Of a stretch of DNA of 43,610 nt, positions 35,410-43,411 are shown piece after piece; positions within the stretch are counted from its first letter, which is position 1; each line of letters begins with the position of its first letter. The notes under the pieces were generated by a model. It was not told the DNA's origin. It was given only the letters and a program-made list of their open reading frames with translations, and made no database searches. The translations under genes and the position numbers were made by a program. The DNA comes from a gamma proteobacterium symbiont of Ctena orbiculata (GTDB taxonomy: Bacteria > Pseudomonadota > Gammaproteobacteria > Chromatiales > Chromatiaceae), in NCBI GenBank assembly GCA_003094535.1, contig NATV01000094.1, positions 1-43,610 on the forward strand, written 5' to 3'.

Positions 35410-35826
35410 GACCACTTCACCCCATTGCTACAATAAGATGACAATCTTATTAACAATCTATAGACCAAAATGGAGCTTGCGCAAGTGGTAAAATTACCAA
35501 TAAGGCCGGTTCGAACAGGTAATTCGTGAATTTAATAGCAACAAAAATCAAGCAGCGGTCGGTTATCACCAGGTTAACGAAATTAAATCATAAGACCATC
35601 CATATATTAAGAATTAAATAACTGTTTGTGATACTCGCCATAGTTAGGCATCAGGTCGAATGACTTACCCTCATTAATCGCTCTAACCTATAAAATAATC
35701 AGGTCCACGTTCCCTAATTGTAGGTAGATATCGGTTCAGGAGTACTATTCGCTTTCAAGCGAGAAGCGATAGCATGTTTCCGCCTGTCGAATGCATCGAC
35801 CCCTTGCAGTGATTCGTGGATCCAAA
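35410..35826. other. AT-rich intergenic region
   Basis: About 417 bases without a credible gene, noticeably AT-rich. A stem-loop lies at 35745-35772 (CTATTCGCTT with AAGCGATAG, one bulge), downstream of the minus-strand gene at 35827; it has no T-run. The promoter for the gene ending at 34942 should be near 35430-35500. Confidence 0.4.
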
Positions 35827-36216
35827 CTATTGCAGTTCCACTTTCTTTATTATGCCGCCGTATTGATGGACCGAATCGTGCGCACGGATCGTGACCTGTT
35901 TTATACCCACCGGAATCACTACGTCTGTTAAATAGCGAGTAAAGGGCTGCTCCTTGACATGAGGATGATGCAGTGTCCTAGTTGCTAGAACAGCACCCTT
36001 TTCATCCAACACCTCCCACCTGTTTGCGTAGTGATCCCACCCCGCATCCTTATGCAATACCGTCACTCCGAAGTCGTACAAGTTCACCCCTTTCTTGCGT
36101 ACAGTAACTTTGACAACATCGGCTTCACCGGCAACCAAACCGGACGAAACAAACAGATTCAAGGCGAAAGCCGTCAAGATCAGCTTAACTATGGATATAT
36201 GATATTTTGCTTTCAC
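35827..36216 (-). CDS. Hypothetical exported protein (beta-rich)
   Basis: I choose GTG 36216, six bases after AGGAGG, rather than the ATG at 36267; this gives 129 residues with a clean signal peptide (IVKLILTAFALNLFVSSGLVAG). The mature part looks like a small beta-sandwich, with TLHHPHVKEQPFTRYLTDVVIPVGIKQVTI and then AHDSVHQYGG, a His-rich pattern that I have the impression recurs in exported proteobacterial proteins. The His cluster may bind metal, but no function is established. It is probably transcribed separately from the membrane-protein gene upstream, across a 78-bp gap. Confidence 0.7.
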   Translation of the reverse strand: MKAKYHISIVKLILTAFALNLFVSSGLVAGEADVVKVTVRKKGVNLYDFGVTVLHKDAGWDHYANRWEVLDEKGAVLATRTLHHPHVKEQPFTRYLTDVVIPVGIKQVTIRAHDSVHQYGGIIKKVELQ

Positions 36217-36294
36217 CGTCCGCCTCCTGTTTAATCCTCTATACACGGTCTTAGCCGAACCATACATTCAAAGAGGGTATCGGTTGCCTGTCGT

Positions 36295-36669
36295 TCAGAT
36301 CCCTTCCGGTTCTCGGGCGACCGTGTAGCCGTAGATTAGGATCGTAAGCACCATAATTGCAATACACAGCATTGATATGGCCCTGAACATGGATATCAAC
36401 TCTGTCAAACCGGCGTGGAGGGCAACCATACCAAGCAAAACGACAACCAGGATCGTTGGAACCAGGATCCAGCTTCTTTGCAGCGGTTCTCTATCGGCAA
36501 ATAGCAGCATCACGCCCCAGGAAAAGGCCACAACCGAGATAAGCCCCATCGGGTAGACATACCCGGCAACCCCCATTCTTTCCGGGATCAGTACCGATAC
36601 CGCGATAAAAAAATCCATCAGGGCGGCGGTCCAGTAGGAAATTCGCAACCATTTGATCCGCTTGTCCAT
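36295..36669 (-). CDS. Four-helix membrane protein of unknown function
   Basis: ATG 36669 follows GGGAGGG by seven bases; an earlier in-frame ATG (36693) overlaps the upstream gene's stop. The 124-residue protein is made of four hydrophobic helices: YWTAALMDFFIAVSVLI, VYPMGLISVVAFSWGVMLLFA, WILVPTILVVVLLGMVALHAG and ISMLCIAIMVLTILIYGYTVA. Helix charges suggest a small integral inner-membrane protein. No family is recognised. It starts 20 bp after the SnoaL-like gene and is likely in an operon with it. Confidence 0.7.
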   Translation of the reverse strand: MDKRIKWLRISYWTAALMDFFIAVSVLIPERMGVAGYVYPMGLISVVAFSWGVMLLFADREPLQRSWILVPTILVVVLLGMVALHAGLTELISMFRAISMLCIAIMVLTILIYGYTVAREPEGI

Positions 36670-36689
36670 TGTATTACCCTCCCTATCAC

Positions 36690-37073
36690 TCAATACATTG
36701 GATTACCGCTCTTCGTTTCACCGGGTATCAGCTGTATGGAATCCCAATGCTCGACGATCTTGCCGTTCTCATCGAAGCGAAAGAAATCCATGGTCACATA
36801 CTCTTCGTTCCCCGGCCATGTCTGATGGGTGTGCAGGGCAACCAGATCCCCCTCGGCCACGGCGCGGACAAACTCGATCTCTTTCTTCGGATATGATTTC
36901 GCCATCTCGCTGAAGTAGTCGATAAAGGCCCGCTTGCCGTCGCCAACCAGAGGATTGTGCTGTATATAATCGTCACCCACATACAACTCGACGGCCCTGT
37001 CGGGATCTCCCAGGTAGGCTGTTCGGTAAAACGCAATTGCATTCTGCTTGTTCGCTTGCGGATTCTGTTTCAT
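36690..37073 (-). CDS. NTF2-like / SnoaL-like domain protein
   Basis: From ATG 37073 (GAGGCG upstream) the product is 127 residues; the frame is open further upstream to 37277, but that part is the shadow of the LysE gene. It has the SnoaL-like NTF2 fold: AIAFYRTAYLGDPDRAVELYVGDDYIQHNPLVGDGKRAFIDYFSEMAKSYP, then VRAVAEGDLVALHTHQTW and FFRFDENGKIVEHWDSIQ. Such proteins are cone-shaped isomerases, hydrolases or ligand binders; with His and Asp in the cavity an enzyme is possible. The substrate is unknown. It lies 61 bp after the LysE-family gene and just before the membrane protein. Confidence 0.85.
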   Translation of the reverse strand: MKQNPQANKQNAIAFYRTAYLGDPDRAVELYVGDDYIQHNPLVGDGKRAFIDYFSEMAKSYPKKEIEFVRAVAEGDLVALHTHQTWPGNEEYVTMDFFRFDENGKIVEHWDSIQLIPGETKSGNPMY

Positions 37074-37134
37074 AGTCGCCTCACAATGCCAGATAGAGCG
37101 GTCGATCCGGAGCCAATCATGAATGGCGGTACCA

Positions 37135-37749
37135 CTAACGCTCCATCGCGGCCAACTTGATTCCCATGACCAGGAACAACCCGGAAAAGAGCCTCTGGAT
37201 TCCCCGCACCAATAGGGGTGACTGGAACATATAGCTACGAATCTGATTTGCCAAGATTCCATAGCCGACAAACACAACCAATGTCATGAGCATGAAGACC
37301 ATGCTCAAACCAAGCATATAGGTAATCGGATTGGGTAGATCCGCGGGAACGAACTGGGGTAGAAAGGCAAGGAAGAAAAGCGATAGCTTTGGATTGAGAA
37401 TATTAATCAGAAATGCCTGCACCACTGTCCGTCCATACCCGCCACTAGCTGGCGCACTATCGAAACGGATGGCGCCGGATTGCTTCCACATGGTCCAGGC
37501 GAGATAGAATAGATAGCACACGCCCAGAAGCTTGAACAGCTGAAACGCAACAGCGCTTGTATGGAGTATGGCAGTCAATCCTAATACGCTGGCAACCAAG
37601 TGAGGAAGGATCCCAAGGGTGCACCCGGTGGCTGCAAATATGCTGGCGCGCCAGCCCCTGGTCAGGCCTGTCGAAACAGTAAACAGCACACCGGTACCGG
37701 GCATCAACACCACAATCAGTGAAGTCAGCAGAAATTCCGTCAAAAACAT
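37135..37749 (-). CDS. LysE/RhtB-family amino acid exporter
   Basis: ATG 37749 follows GGGGGAG by five bases and gives 204 residues; an upstream ATG (37788) is in a poorer context. The start LTEFLLTSLIVVLMPGTGVLFTVSTGLTRGWRAS is the family signature, including the PGTG loop. Six hydrophobic helices follow, with INILNPKLSLFFLAFLPQF in the middle, another LysE/RhtB mark. These exporters release homoserine, threonine, lysine or similar small metabolites; the substrate cannot be told from sequence. It heads a run of small genes on the same strand. Confidence 0.92.
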   Translation of the reverse strand: MFLTEFLLTSLIVVLMPGTGVLFTVSTGLTRGWRASIFAATGCTLGILPHLVASVLGLTAILHTSAVAFQLFKLLGVCYLFYLAWTMWKQSGAIRFDSAPASGGYGRTVVQAFLINILNPKLSLFFLAFLPQFVPADLPNPITYMLGLSMVFMLMTLVVFVGYGILANQIRSYMFQSPLLVRGIQRLFSGLFLVMGIKLAAMER

Positions 37750-37824
37750 AAATCTCCCCCATCGTGAGCGACTCGCGCTTTGTTCCATAAGAGTAAGATA
37801 GATGATTCTGCCATAGGTGCGAAT

Positions 37825-38193
37825 TCAATCAGGCTCGGGACGGGTGAGAAGAAATGCAATTACCCCAATTAACAACAACGTCATTCCCGCGAAAACCCAC
37901 AGATTACTGATTTGCAGATACATGATCACCCACGCAATGAAAATCAGTATCACGGCCATCACCTTGCTGGATCGTGAAATCGCCCCCCGCTGTTCCCAGT
38001 CAATCAAGAGTTTTCCAAAATGCGGGTGTGAATAGAGCCAGCGATGCAGGCGCTGCGAACCCTTGGCGGCGAACCAGGCGGATAACAGCAGGAAAGGCAC
38101 TGTCGGCAGCCCAGGAAGAATTACCCCAACAAGGGCAAGAGCCAGAAAAAGATAAGCCAGTATTAATGCACCCCAGCGGGCCATATTGAACAT
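37825..38193 (-). CDS. YbaN-family (DUF454) membrane protein
   Basis: The 122-residue protein matches the YbaN/DUF454 family: a membrane helix with LALALVGVILPGLPTVPFLLLSAWFAAKGSQRLHRWL, then HPHFGKLLIDWEQRGAISRSSKVMAV and two further helices. Its function is unknown; it is a small inner-membrane protein. Either ATG 38193 or ATG 38184 could be the start, as neither has a strong ribosome site. It is transcribed toward the LysE gene with a 75-bp gap. Confidence 0.88.
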   Translation of the reverse strand: MFNMARWGALILAYLFLALALVGVILPGLPTVPFLLLSAWFAAKGSQRLHRWLYSHPHFGKLLIDWEQRGAISRSSKVMAVILIFIAWVIMYLQISNLWVFAGMTLLLIGVIAFLLTRPEPD

Positions 38194-38590
38194 TCGTTAT
38201 GTTGGCACTAACAAACAAACAGTCTCAAGAAAACACCTACCGCATTGCAAAAAACCAATTCCCTATCTCCCGATGAGCCTATCTACAGCATACTAAACGA
38301 GTATTCACCGCCAGGCACGGCGACCTTTATTGAATTATTTGCTTGGGCTGATCGTGCATTCGATACTGTTAGGGACATCAACGCCATCAGCGCCTGCTTT
38401 ATCGATCGCATTCGATATTTCATCCTCCATTATTGATGATATGAACCAGATTGAAGATCTCCATCCCGGAGACAAGGTGCCTATCGTATAAATTGAACCA
38501 AGCTTAACAAAAGCAACACACCCATAAACATCGGTGCTGTTTACCAGGCTATGCCCCTCCTTGCAAGGCAATCCCGGCCTGATCAAATAG
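38194..38590. other. Intergenic region with only weak open frames
   Basis: About 397 bases lie between the DUF454 and GNAT genes. A minus-strand frame (38335-38586, 83 codons) and a plus-strand frame (38245-38436) are open, but neither has a good ribosome site or recognisable motif. The minus frame reads faintly like protein (VYGCVAFVKLGSIYTIGTL) and could be a decayed remnant. I call no gene here. Confidence 0.4.
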
Positions 38591-39082
38591 CTATGTGTTG
38601 AGTTGTTTGTACATTACGAGTGCATCGATATAACCAGCACTCTTGCTGTCATATGCATTTGGCAGTGTACCTATGGCCTGAAACCCCAGCTTTTTCCATA
38701 GGCGAATTGCCCCCTCGTTGGTGGATACAACCAGATTGTATTGCATGGCGCGAAAGCCCGCTTCCACTGCCACCTGCTGTGAATGTTCGCACATCCTCGA
38801 AGCCACACCCCTACCCCTGGCGGCTTCCGAGACGATGTAGCCACAATTGCATACATGGGATCCAAGACCGGGCTGATTTGGTTTTATATAATAGGTACCT
38901 GCTACTTCACCATCATCCGTCGTCGCCACATAGGTTTCCCGCGGTATTTGCACCCAGACTTTGAAGGCCTCCTGTTCTGTGATACCCGGGGAAAACGCAT
39001 AGCTATCGCCAGCGCGAAATACCTTTTCGATAATCGGCCACACTTGGCTCCAGTCTGAATCTTGAAATTTTCTTATGTTCAT
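38591..39082 (-). CDS. GNAT-family N-acetyltransferase
   Basis: ATG 39082 gives 163 residues; the in-frame TTG at 39097 is less likely. The GNAT fold is clear: NIRKFQDSDWSQVWPIIEKVF (strand 1 and helix 1), EVAGTYYIKPN, the acetyl-CoA loop AARGRGVASRMCEHSQQ (R-G-x-G-V/A) and the C-terminal STNEGAIRLWKKLGFQAIGTLPNAY. The closing segment (SAGYIDALVMYKQL) is typical of acetyltransferases acting on small amines or antibiotics. The acceptor is unknown. It stands alone on the minus strand. Confidence 0.9.
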   Translation of the reverse strand: MNIRKFQDSDWSQVWPIIEKVFRAGDSYAFSPGITEQEAFKVWVQIPRETYVATTDDGEVAGTYYIKPNQPGLGSHVCNCGYIVSEAARGRGVASRMCEHSQQVAVEAGFRAMQYNLVVSTNEGAIRLWKKLGFQAIGTLPNAYDSKSAGYIDALVMYKQLNT

Positions 39083-39238
39083 ATTTCGAGACTTCAAACC
39101 AAACAGCTTTTACGCTGCCGCACGATCCGCGCCGGGGCGGTAGCGTCGCAGGCACGGATTCCGGCTGGAAGACCAAGGGGCTGTTGTATCGATCCCACTG
39201 TCAACTGCCGCGATGGCTGTACGCTATAGATTCGACGC

Positions 39239-40192
39239 CTATACGGCGCCGACTAAATAGACGGCAAACAACCCATCGTCATCCACCCAATGGCGTACCT
39301 CTGAGAAGCCGTTCTCAGTTGCCAGCCCGATAAACTCCGCTGGCGAGTATTTGTAGGAATTTTCGGTGTGCAGCCTCTCCCCCTCCTTGAAATCAAAACG
39401 ATGGCCGTTGAGGCGAAGGGTCTGCTCCCGGGTGCTCACCAGGTGCATCTCGATACGCCCCTTATCGCTGTTGTAGAAGGCGAGATGCTCGAACACGTCG
39501 GGATCGATATCGGCGTCCAGCTCCTGCTGCATGCGTTGCAGAAGATTGAGGTTGAAATCCGCGGTCAGGCCCGCCGCGTCGTTGTAGGCCGCGTTCAGCA
39601 CCCCCTCGCTTTTTTTGGTATCGACGCCGATCAGCATCATGCCCCGATCACCCAGGGTACGGTGGACCAGGCGCAAAAACCTGCCGGCCTCCCCGGGATT
39701 GAAGTTGCCCAGGCTTGACCCGGGAAAGAAGAGCAGTCGCGGACCGTCGGGGACCTCCCGGGGAACCGGCAGCGAGTGGGTGAAATCGACACAGGCGGCA
39801 TGTATCGGCAGCCAGGGATATTCCAATGCCAAATCCCTGGCGCTCGACTTCAGGTAGTCGAAGGAGATATCCATCGGAACGAAGGCGCTCGGTCTCAGCG
39901 CATCGAGCAGTAGACGCACCTTGCTGGCACTGCCCGCGCCTGGCTCGATCAGTACCCGGCCGGTTCCGGTGAGTGTGGCGATCTCCCCGGCAAGCTCGGC
40001 GAGCATCCGGCATTCGACCGTGGGCAGGTAGTATTCCGGCTGTTCACAGATCCTGTCGAAGAGTTCGGACCCGCGCTGATCGTAGAAAAACTTGGGCGGT
40101 ATCGATTTATCCGACCTGGAGAGACCGGAGACCACCGCATCGTAGAGACTCAGGGCCCGAGGTTTGTGGTCGTGAAAGGTGACATTTTCCAT
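39239..40192 (-). CDS. egtD: L-histidine N-alpha-methyltransferase EgtD
   Basis: I start at ATG 40192, whose A is shared with the TGA stop of egtB; the frame extends further upstream inside egtB. The 317-residue protein trimethylates histidine to hercynine with three SAM. Marks are IPPKFFYDQRGSELFDRICEQPEYYLPTVECRML, the SAM loop LIEPGAGSASKVRLLL (the usual ELGSGSSxK, here EPGAGSASK), FFPGSSLGNFNPGEAGRFL and ENSYKYSPAEFIGLA. It is the second gene of an egtBD operon and supplies the substrate for EgtB. Confidence 0.95.
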   Translation of the reverse strand: MENVTFHDHKPRALSLYDAVVSGLSRSDKSIPPKFFYDQRGSELFDRICEQPEYYLPTVECRMLAELAGEIATLTGTGRVLIEPGAGSASKVRLLLDALRPSAFVPMDISFDYLKSSARDLALEYPWLPIHAACVDFTHSLPVPREVPDGPRLLFFPGSSLGNFNPGEAGRFLRLVHRTLGDRGMMLIGVDTKKSEGVLNAAYNDAAGLTADFNLNLLQRMQQELDADIDPDVFEHLAFYNSDKGRIEMHLVSTREQTLRLNGHRFDFKEGERLHTENSYKYSPAEFIGLATENGFSEVRHWVDDDGLFAVYLVGAV

Positions 40193-41457
40193 CACGCATC
40201 CTCCGCGAGCCTCAGACCGGTGAAGGCCCAACGCTCGTCCGGATAGAAGAAGTTGCGGTAGCTGGCCCGGGTATGGCCGACGGGTGTCGCACAACATCCC
40301 CCTTTCAACACCATCTGGTTTGACATGAATTTACCGTTGTATTCGCCCATCGATCCTGCCAGGGGCCTGAATCCCGGGTAGGCGGCATAGGGTGATGCGG
40401 TCCAGTTCCAGAGATCGCCGTACCACTGTCCCGAGTCACCGGCGGGCAGCGGATGGAGCTGATCGCCGTCGATGAAGTTGCCAGCCAGCGGCTGCTGTTC
40501 AAGCACGATCTCCAATTCACTCTCAAGCGGCAGCCGCTTGCCCGCCCAGCGGGCGTAGGCGTCCGCCTCGTAGTAGCTGAGATGACAGACGGGTTCGTGG
40601 GGATTGAGCAGACCCAGACCCCCCAGGGTGAACTGCATCCACTCACCGGCCTCCCCCTCCCAGTAGAGCGGATGGCGCCATTCCTCGCGCTGCAGCAATG
40701 CCCAGCCGTCCGAAAGCCAGAGGGACGGCTCCGCATACCCCCCATCCTCCATGAACTCCCGATATTCGCCATTGGTCACCAGGCGATCGGCGATGCGGAA
40801 GCCGGGTAGCAACACCTCATGCCGGGGCGTCTCATTGTCATAAGCGAAGCCATCATTCGCGGCGTGGCCGATGCGATAGACACCCTCCTGCTGCTCTATC
40901 CAGCGGGCCGTTCTCGTGCTGCCGACGGTCGAACCGAGATCATCCCGGTAGCTGGGCTTTAGCGGGTTGGACCAGAAATTGTGTTTCACATCCATCAGCA
41001 GCAGCTCCTGATGCTGCTCCTCATGGTTGAGCCCGAGAATGACGCGAAACGCGAGCTCAGGCCAATCTTCCTCCGCCGCCGACGCCATCAAGCGATGCAT
41101 CCGTTGATTGACGTGGGCGCGGTATTGGTAGATTTCGCCCACTGTGGGCCGGGACAACAGACCGCGCCTGGGCCTCGGGTGCATCAGACCGTGGGTGTAG
41201 TAGTAGCTGTTGAAGATAAAGTCGTAGCGTGGATCGAAGGGTTCGTAGGCCGGATCGAAGTGGCCAAGCACGAAGGCCTCGAAGAACCAGCTGACGTGGG
41301 CGATATGCCATTTGGGCGGACTGGTCTGGACGATGGATTGGATCTGATAATCGTCGTGTTGAAGCGGCAGGCAGAGGGTCTCGGACAGATCGCGGACACG
41401 GTGGAATTCCGCAATGATCCGATCTCGATCACTTTTTATTGTGATGTTGGAATCCAT
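40192..41457 (-). CDS. egtB: Ergothioneine sulfoxide synthase EgtB
   Basis: From ATG 41457 the protein is 421 residues, the usual length. The N-terminal DinB-like helical domain (about 1-190) supplies the non-haem iron site: His51 (PKWHIAHVSWFFE) and the HEEQHQE motif with His145 and His149. The C-terminal FGE-sulfatase-like domain (about 195-421) carries RHEVLLPGFRIADRLVTNGEYREFM, CHLSYYEADAYARWAGKRLPLESE, and GGCCATPVGHTRASYRNFFYP. It joins a thiol donor to hercynine with O2. No egtA, egtC or egtE lies alongside, so I cannot tell whether it uses cysteine or gamma-glutamylcysteine, or how the sulfoxide is cleaved. It overlaps egtD by one base. Confidence 0.95.
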   Translation of the reverse strand: MDSNITIKSDRDRIIAEFHRVRDLSETLCLPLQHDDYQIQSIVQTSPPKWHIAHVSWFFEAFVLGHFDPAYEPFDPRYDFIFNSYYYTHGLMHPRPRRGLLSRPTVGEIYQYRAHVNQRMHRLMASAAEEDWPELAFRVILGLNHEEQHQELLLMDVKHNFWSNPLKPSYRDDLGSTVGSTRTARWIEQQEGVYRIGHAANDGFAYDNETPRHEVLLPGFRIADRLVTNGEYREFMEDGGYAEPSLWLSDGWALLQREEWRHPLYWEGEAGEWMQFTLGGLGLLNPHEPVCHLSYYEADAYARWAGKRLPLESELEIVLEQQPLAGNFIDGDQLHPLPAGDSGQWYGDLWNWTASPYAAYPGFRPLAGSMGEYNGKFMSNQMVLKGGCCATPVGHTRASYRNFFYPDERWAFTGLRLAEDA

Positions 41458-41681
41458 AACAAAATTCTGTGCTGAAGGTTTGCAAGATTGTTTTACCCTG
41501 CCCACTCCCTGATCCGGTTGCTGTTTATCAAACCCTAGCAGGTATTCATATAAACCCATCCACCATCGATAAACAAGCAACAAATCGTGGGGTTGATTGG
41601 ACGAAGCAGGTTTTATTGAAATTATCGATACCCTACTCTACACAGTGTGCATGACAGTTAGATTGCATCGAACGGGACAGT

Positions 41682-43301
41682 TCAATCCAATGCCACGCCG
41701 CCATAGGCGATGCCCGTCAAGTGGGCCATCTCCCGATCGAAGGTGGTGAGGTCTTCGAGGCAGAAGCCGCTGAGATGATCATGACCGCAGGCCCGCGCCA
41801 TCACCTGCATCAACTCCGTGGCGGCACGGAAGAAGTTGTTCAACTGCGCGGCGCCCTTGTCGATCTTCAGACGGCTTCGCAACTCGGGTTTCTGGGTGGC
41901 GATGCCCACCGGGCAGTTGTTGGTGTGGCAGGCGCGCATGCCGAGACAGCCGATCGCCTGCAACGCCGAATTGGAGAGAGCAATGGCATCGGCACCCAGG
42001 GCCAGGGCCTTGATGAAGTCCGCCGGCAGCCTGAGACCGCCGGTGATCACCAGGGAGACATCACCGCGTCCGCGACTGTCGAGGTAGCGACGGGCACGGG
42101 CCAGCGCCGGAATGGTGGGTACCGAGATGTTGTCGCGGAAAATCAGCGGCGCCGCCCCGGTGCCGCCGCCCCGTCCATCGAGGATGATGTAGTCGACGCC
42201 GATCCGCAACGCGGCCTCGATGTCCCGCTCGATATGCTGCGCCGAGAGCTTCACCCCGACGGGGATGCCCCCGGTCGCCTCCCGCACCTGGTCGGCGAAG
42301 CGGCGGTAGTCATCGACGCTCTCCCAGTCGGGGAAACGGGACGGCGAGATCGCCGACTCCCCCTCGTTGAGTCCACGCACCTCGGCGATGCGCCCCTTCA
42401 CCTTGTTTCCCGGCAGGTGACCGCCGGTGCCGGTCTTCGCCCCCTGGCCGCACTTGAAATGGAAGGCCTGGCAGCGCTGTACCTTCTCCATGGCATAGCC
42501 GAAGCGGGCCGATGCCAGTTCATAGAGATAACGGTTGTTGGCGGCCTGTTCGTCCGGCAGCATGCCGCCCTCGCCGGAGCAGATGGCCGTGCCCGCCAGT
42601 TCCGCCCCCTTGGCCAATGCCACCTTCGCCTCTTCCGAAAGGGCCCCGAAGCTCATGTCGGAGACGAGCAGCGGCCGCTCCAACCTTAGCGGTCTGTCGG
42701 CATTGGGACCGATCACGATATCGGTACCCACCGGATGGTCATCCAGCAGCGGCACCCGGTGCAGCTGGGCTGTCAGCAGTTGAATCTGTTCCCATTTCGG
42801 CAGCTCGTCCCGTGGCACGCCCATGGCGCTCACCCGGCCGTGGTGGCCCACCTTAGACAGGCCGTGTTCCGCCAGATGCTGGATGTACTTGTAGTGGGGC
42901 TCTTCGCTGCCGCCATGGAGATCCTTGTAGAGACCCTGATACTGCTCCCGATCGTAGGGCTGAGGATTGTCCGCCGCCCAGGCCCTGATCTCATCCTCGT
43001 CCACCCAGACCCGGCCCTCCTCGACCCAGGCCGTGAACGGGTGGAGTCGCTCCGCGGGATTGTAGCCGCTCACACCCGTCTTGTAGCGGTAGTCCCAGTC
43101 ATGCAATCCGCAGATCAGATCCTCGCCCTCGATGCGCCCGTCGGCCATCAGCGCGCCACGGTGAGCGCAGCGCCCGTAGAGCACCGATACCCGCTCCTCC
43201 TCCTGCCAGCGGATCACCACCAGATCGACACCGGCCGCCAGGGCATAGCTTGGGGTAAGGGGCTTAAGATCGGACCAGATGAGGATGGCGGTTTTATTCA
43301 T
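41682..43301 (-). CDS. Rieske [2Fe-2S] / FMN glutamate synthase-like protein
   Basis: ATG 43301, after AAGG, gives 539 residues; the frame continues upstream without support. The N-terminal Rieske domain has CAH (Cys45, His47) and CGLH (Cys64, His67). The rest is the FMN-binding glutamate synthase alpha domain (about 140-500): DMSFGALSEEAKVALAKGAELAGTA, FKCGQGAKTGTGGHLPGNKV, GVDYIILDGRGGGTGAAP, and a CLGMRACHTNNCPVGIATQ iron-sulfur motif. It has no glutaminase domain, so it is not a complete GltB. Related archaeal and bacterial stand-alone alpha domains act as glutamate synthases or unknown FMN oxidoreductases. It precedes egtB on the same strand with a 224-bp gap, so linkage to ergothioneine is only suggestive. 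Confidence 0.88.
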   Translation of the reverse strand: MNKTAILIWSDLKPLTPSYALAAGVDLVVIRWQEEERVSVLYGRCAHRGALMADGRIEGEDLICGLHDWDYRYKTGVSGYNPAERLHPFTAWVEEGRVWVDEDEIRAWAADNPQPYDREQYQGLYKDLHGGSEEPHYKYIQHLAEHGLSKVGHHGRVSAMGVPRDELPKWEQIQLLTAQLHRVPLLDDHPVGTDIVIGPNADRPLRLERPLLVSDMSFGALSEEAKVALAKGAELAGTAICSGEGGMLPDEQAANNRYLYELASARFGYAMEKVQRCQAFHFKCGQGAKTGTGGHLPGNKVKGRIAEVRGLNEGESAISPSRFPDWESVDDYRRFADQVREATGGIPVGVKLSAQHIERDIEAALRIGVDYIILDGRGGGTGAAPLIFRDNISVPTIPALARARRYLDSRGRGDVSLVITGGLRLPADFIKALALGADAIALSNSALQAIGCLGMRACHTNNCPVGIATQKPELRSRLKIDKGAAQLNNFFRAATELMQVMARACGHDHLSGFCLEDLTTFDREMAHLTGIAYGGVALD

Positions 43302-43411
43302 GGGGAATACCTTGCGACTGTTGTTATTGATTGATAGCTTGCGTTTTCTAACCATACGCCAAAATTGTTAAGGCAGATGCATTTCATGAACATCCACAGG
43401 GAATCGCGCTA

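Noticed and set aside
34900-39100. Genomic island or prophage remnant
   Set aside because: No integrase, transposase, phage gene, tRNA end or attachment repeats could be found; only composition and gene size suggest an accessory character.
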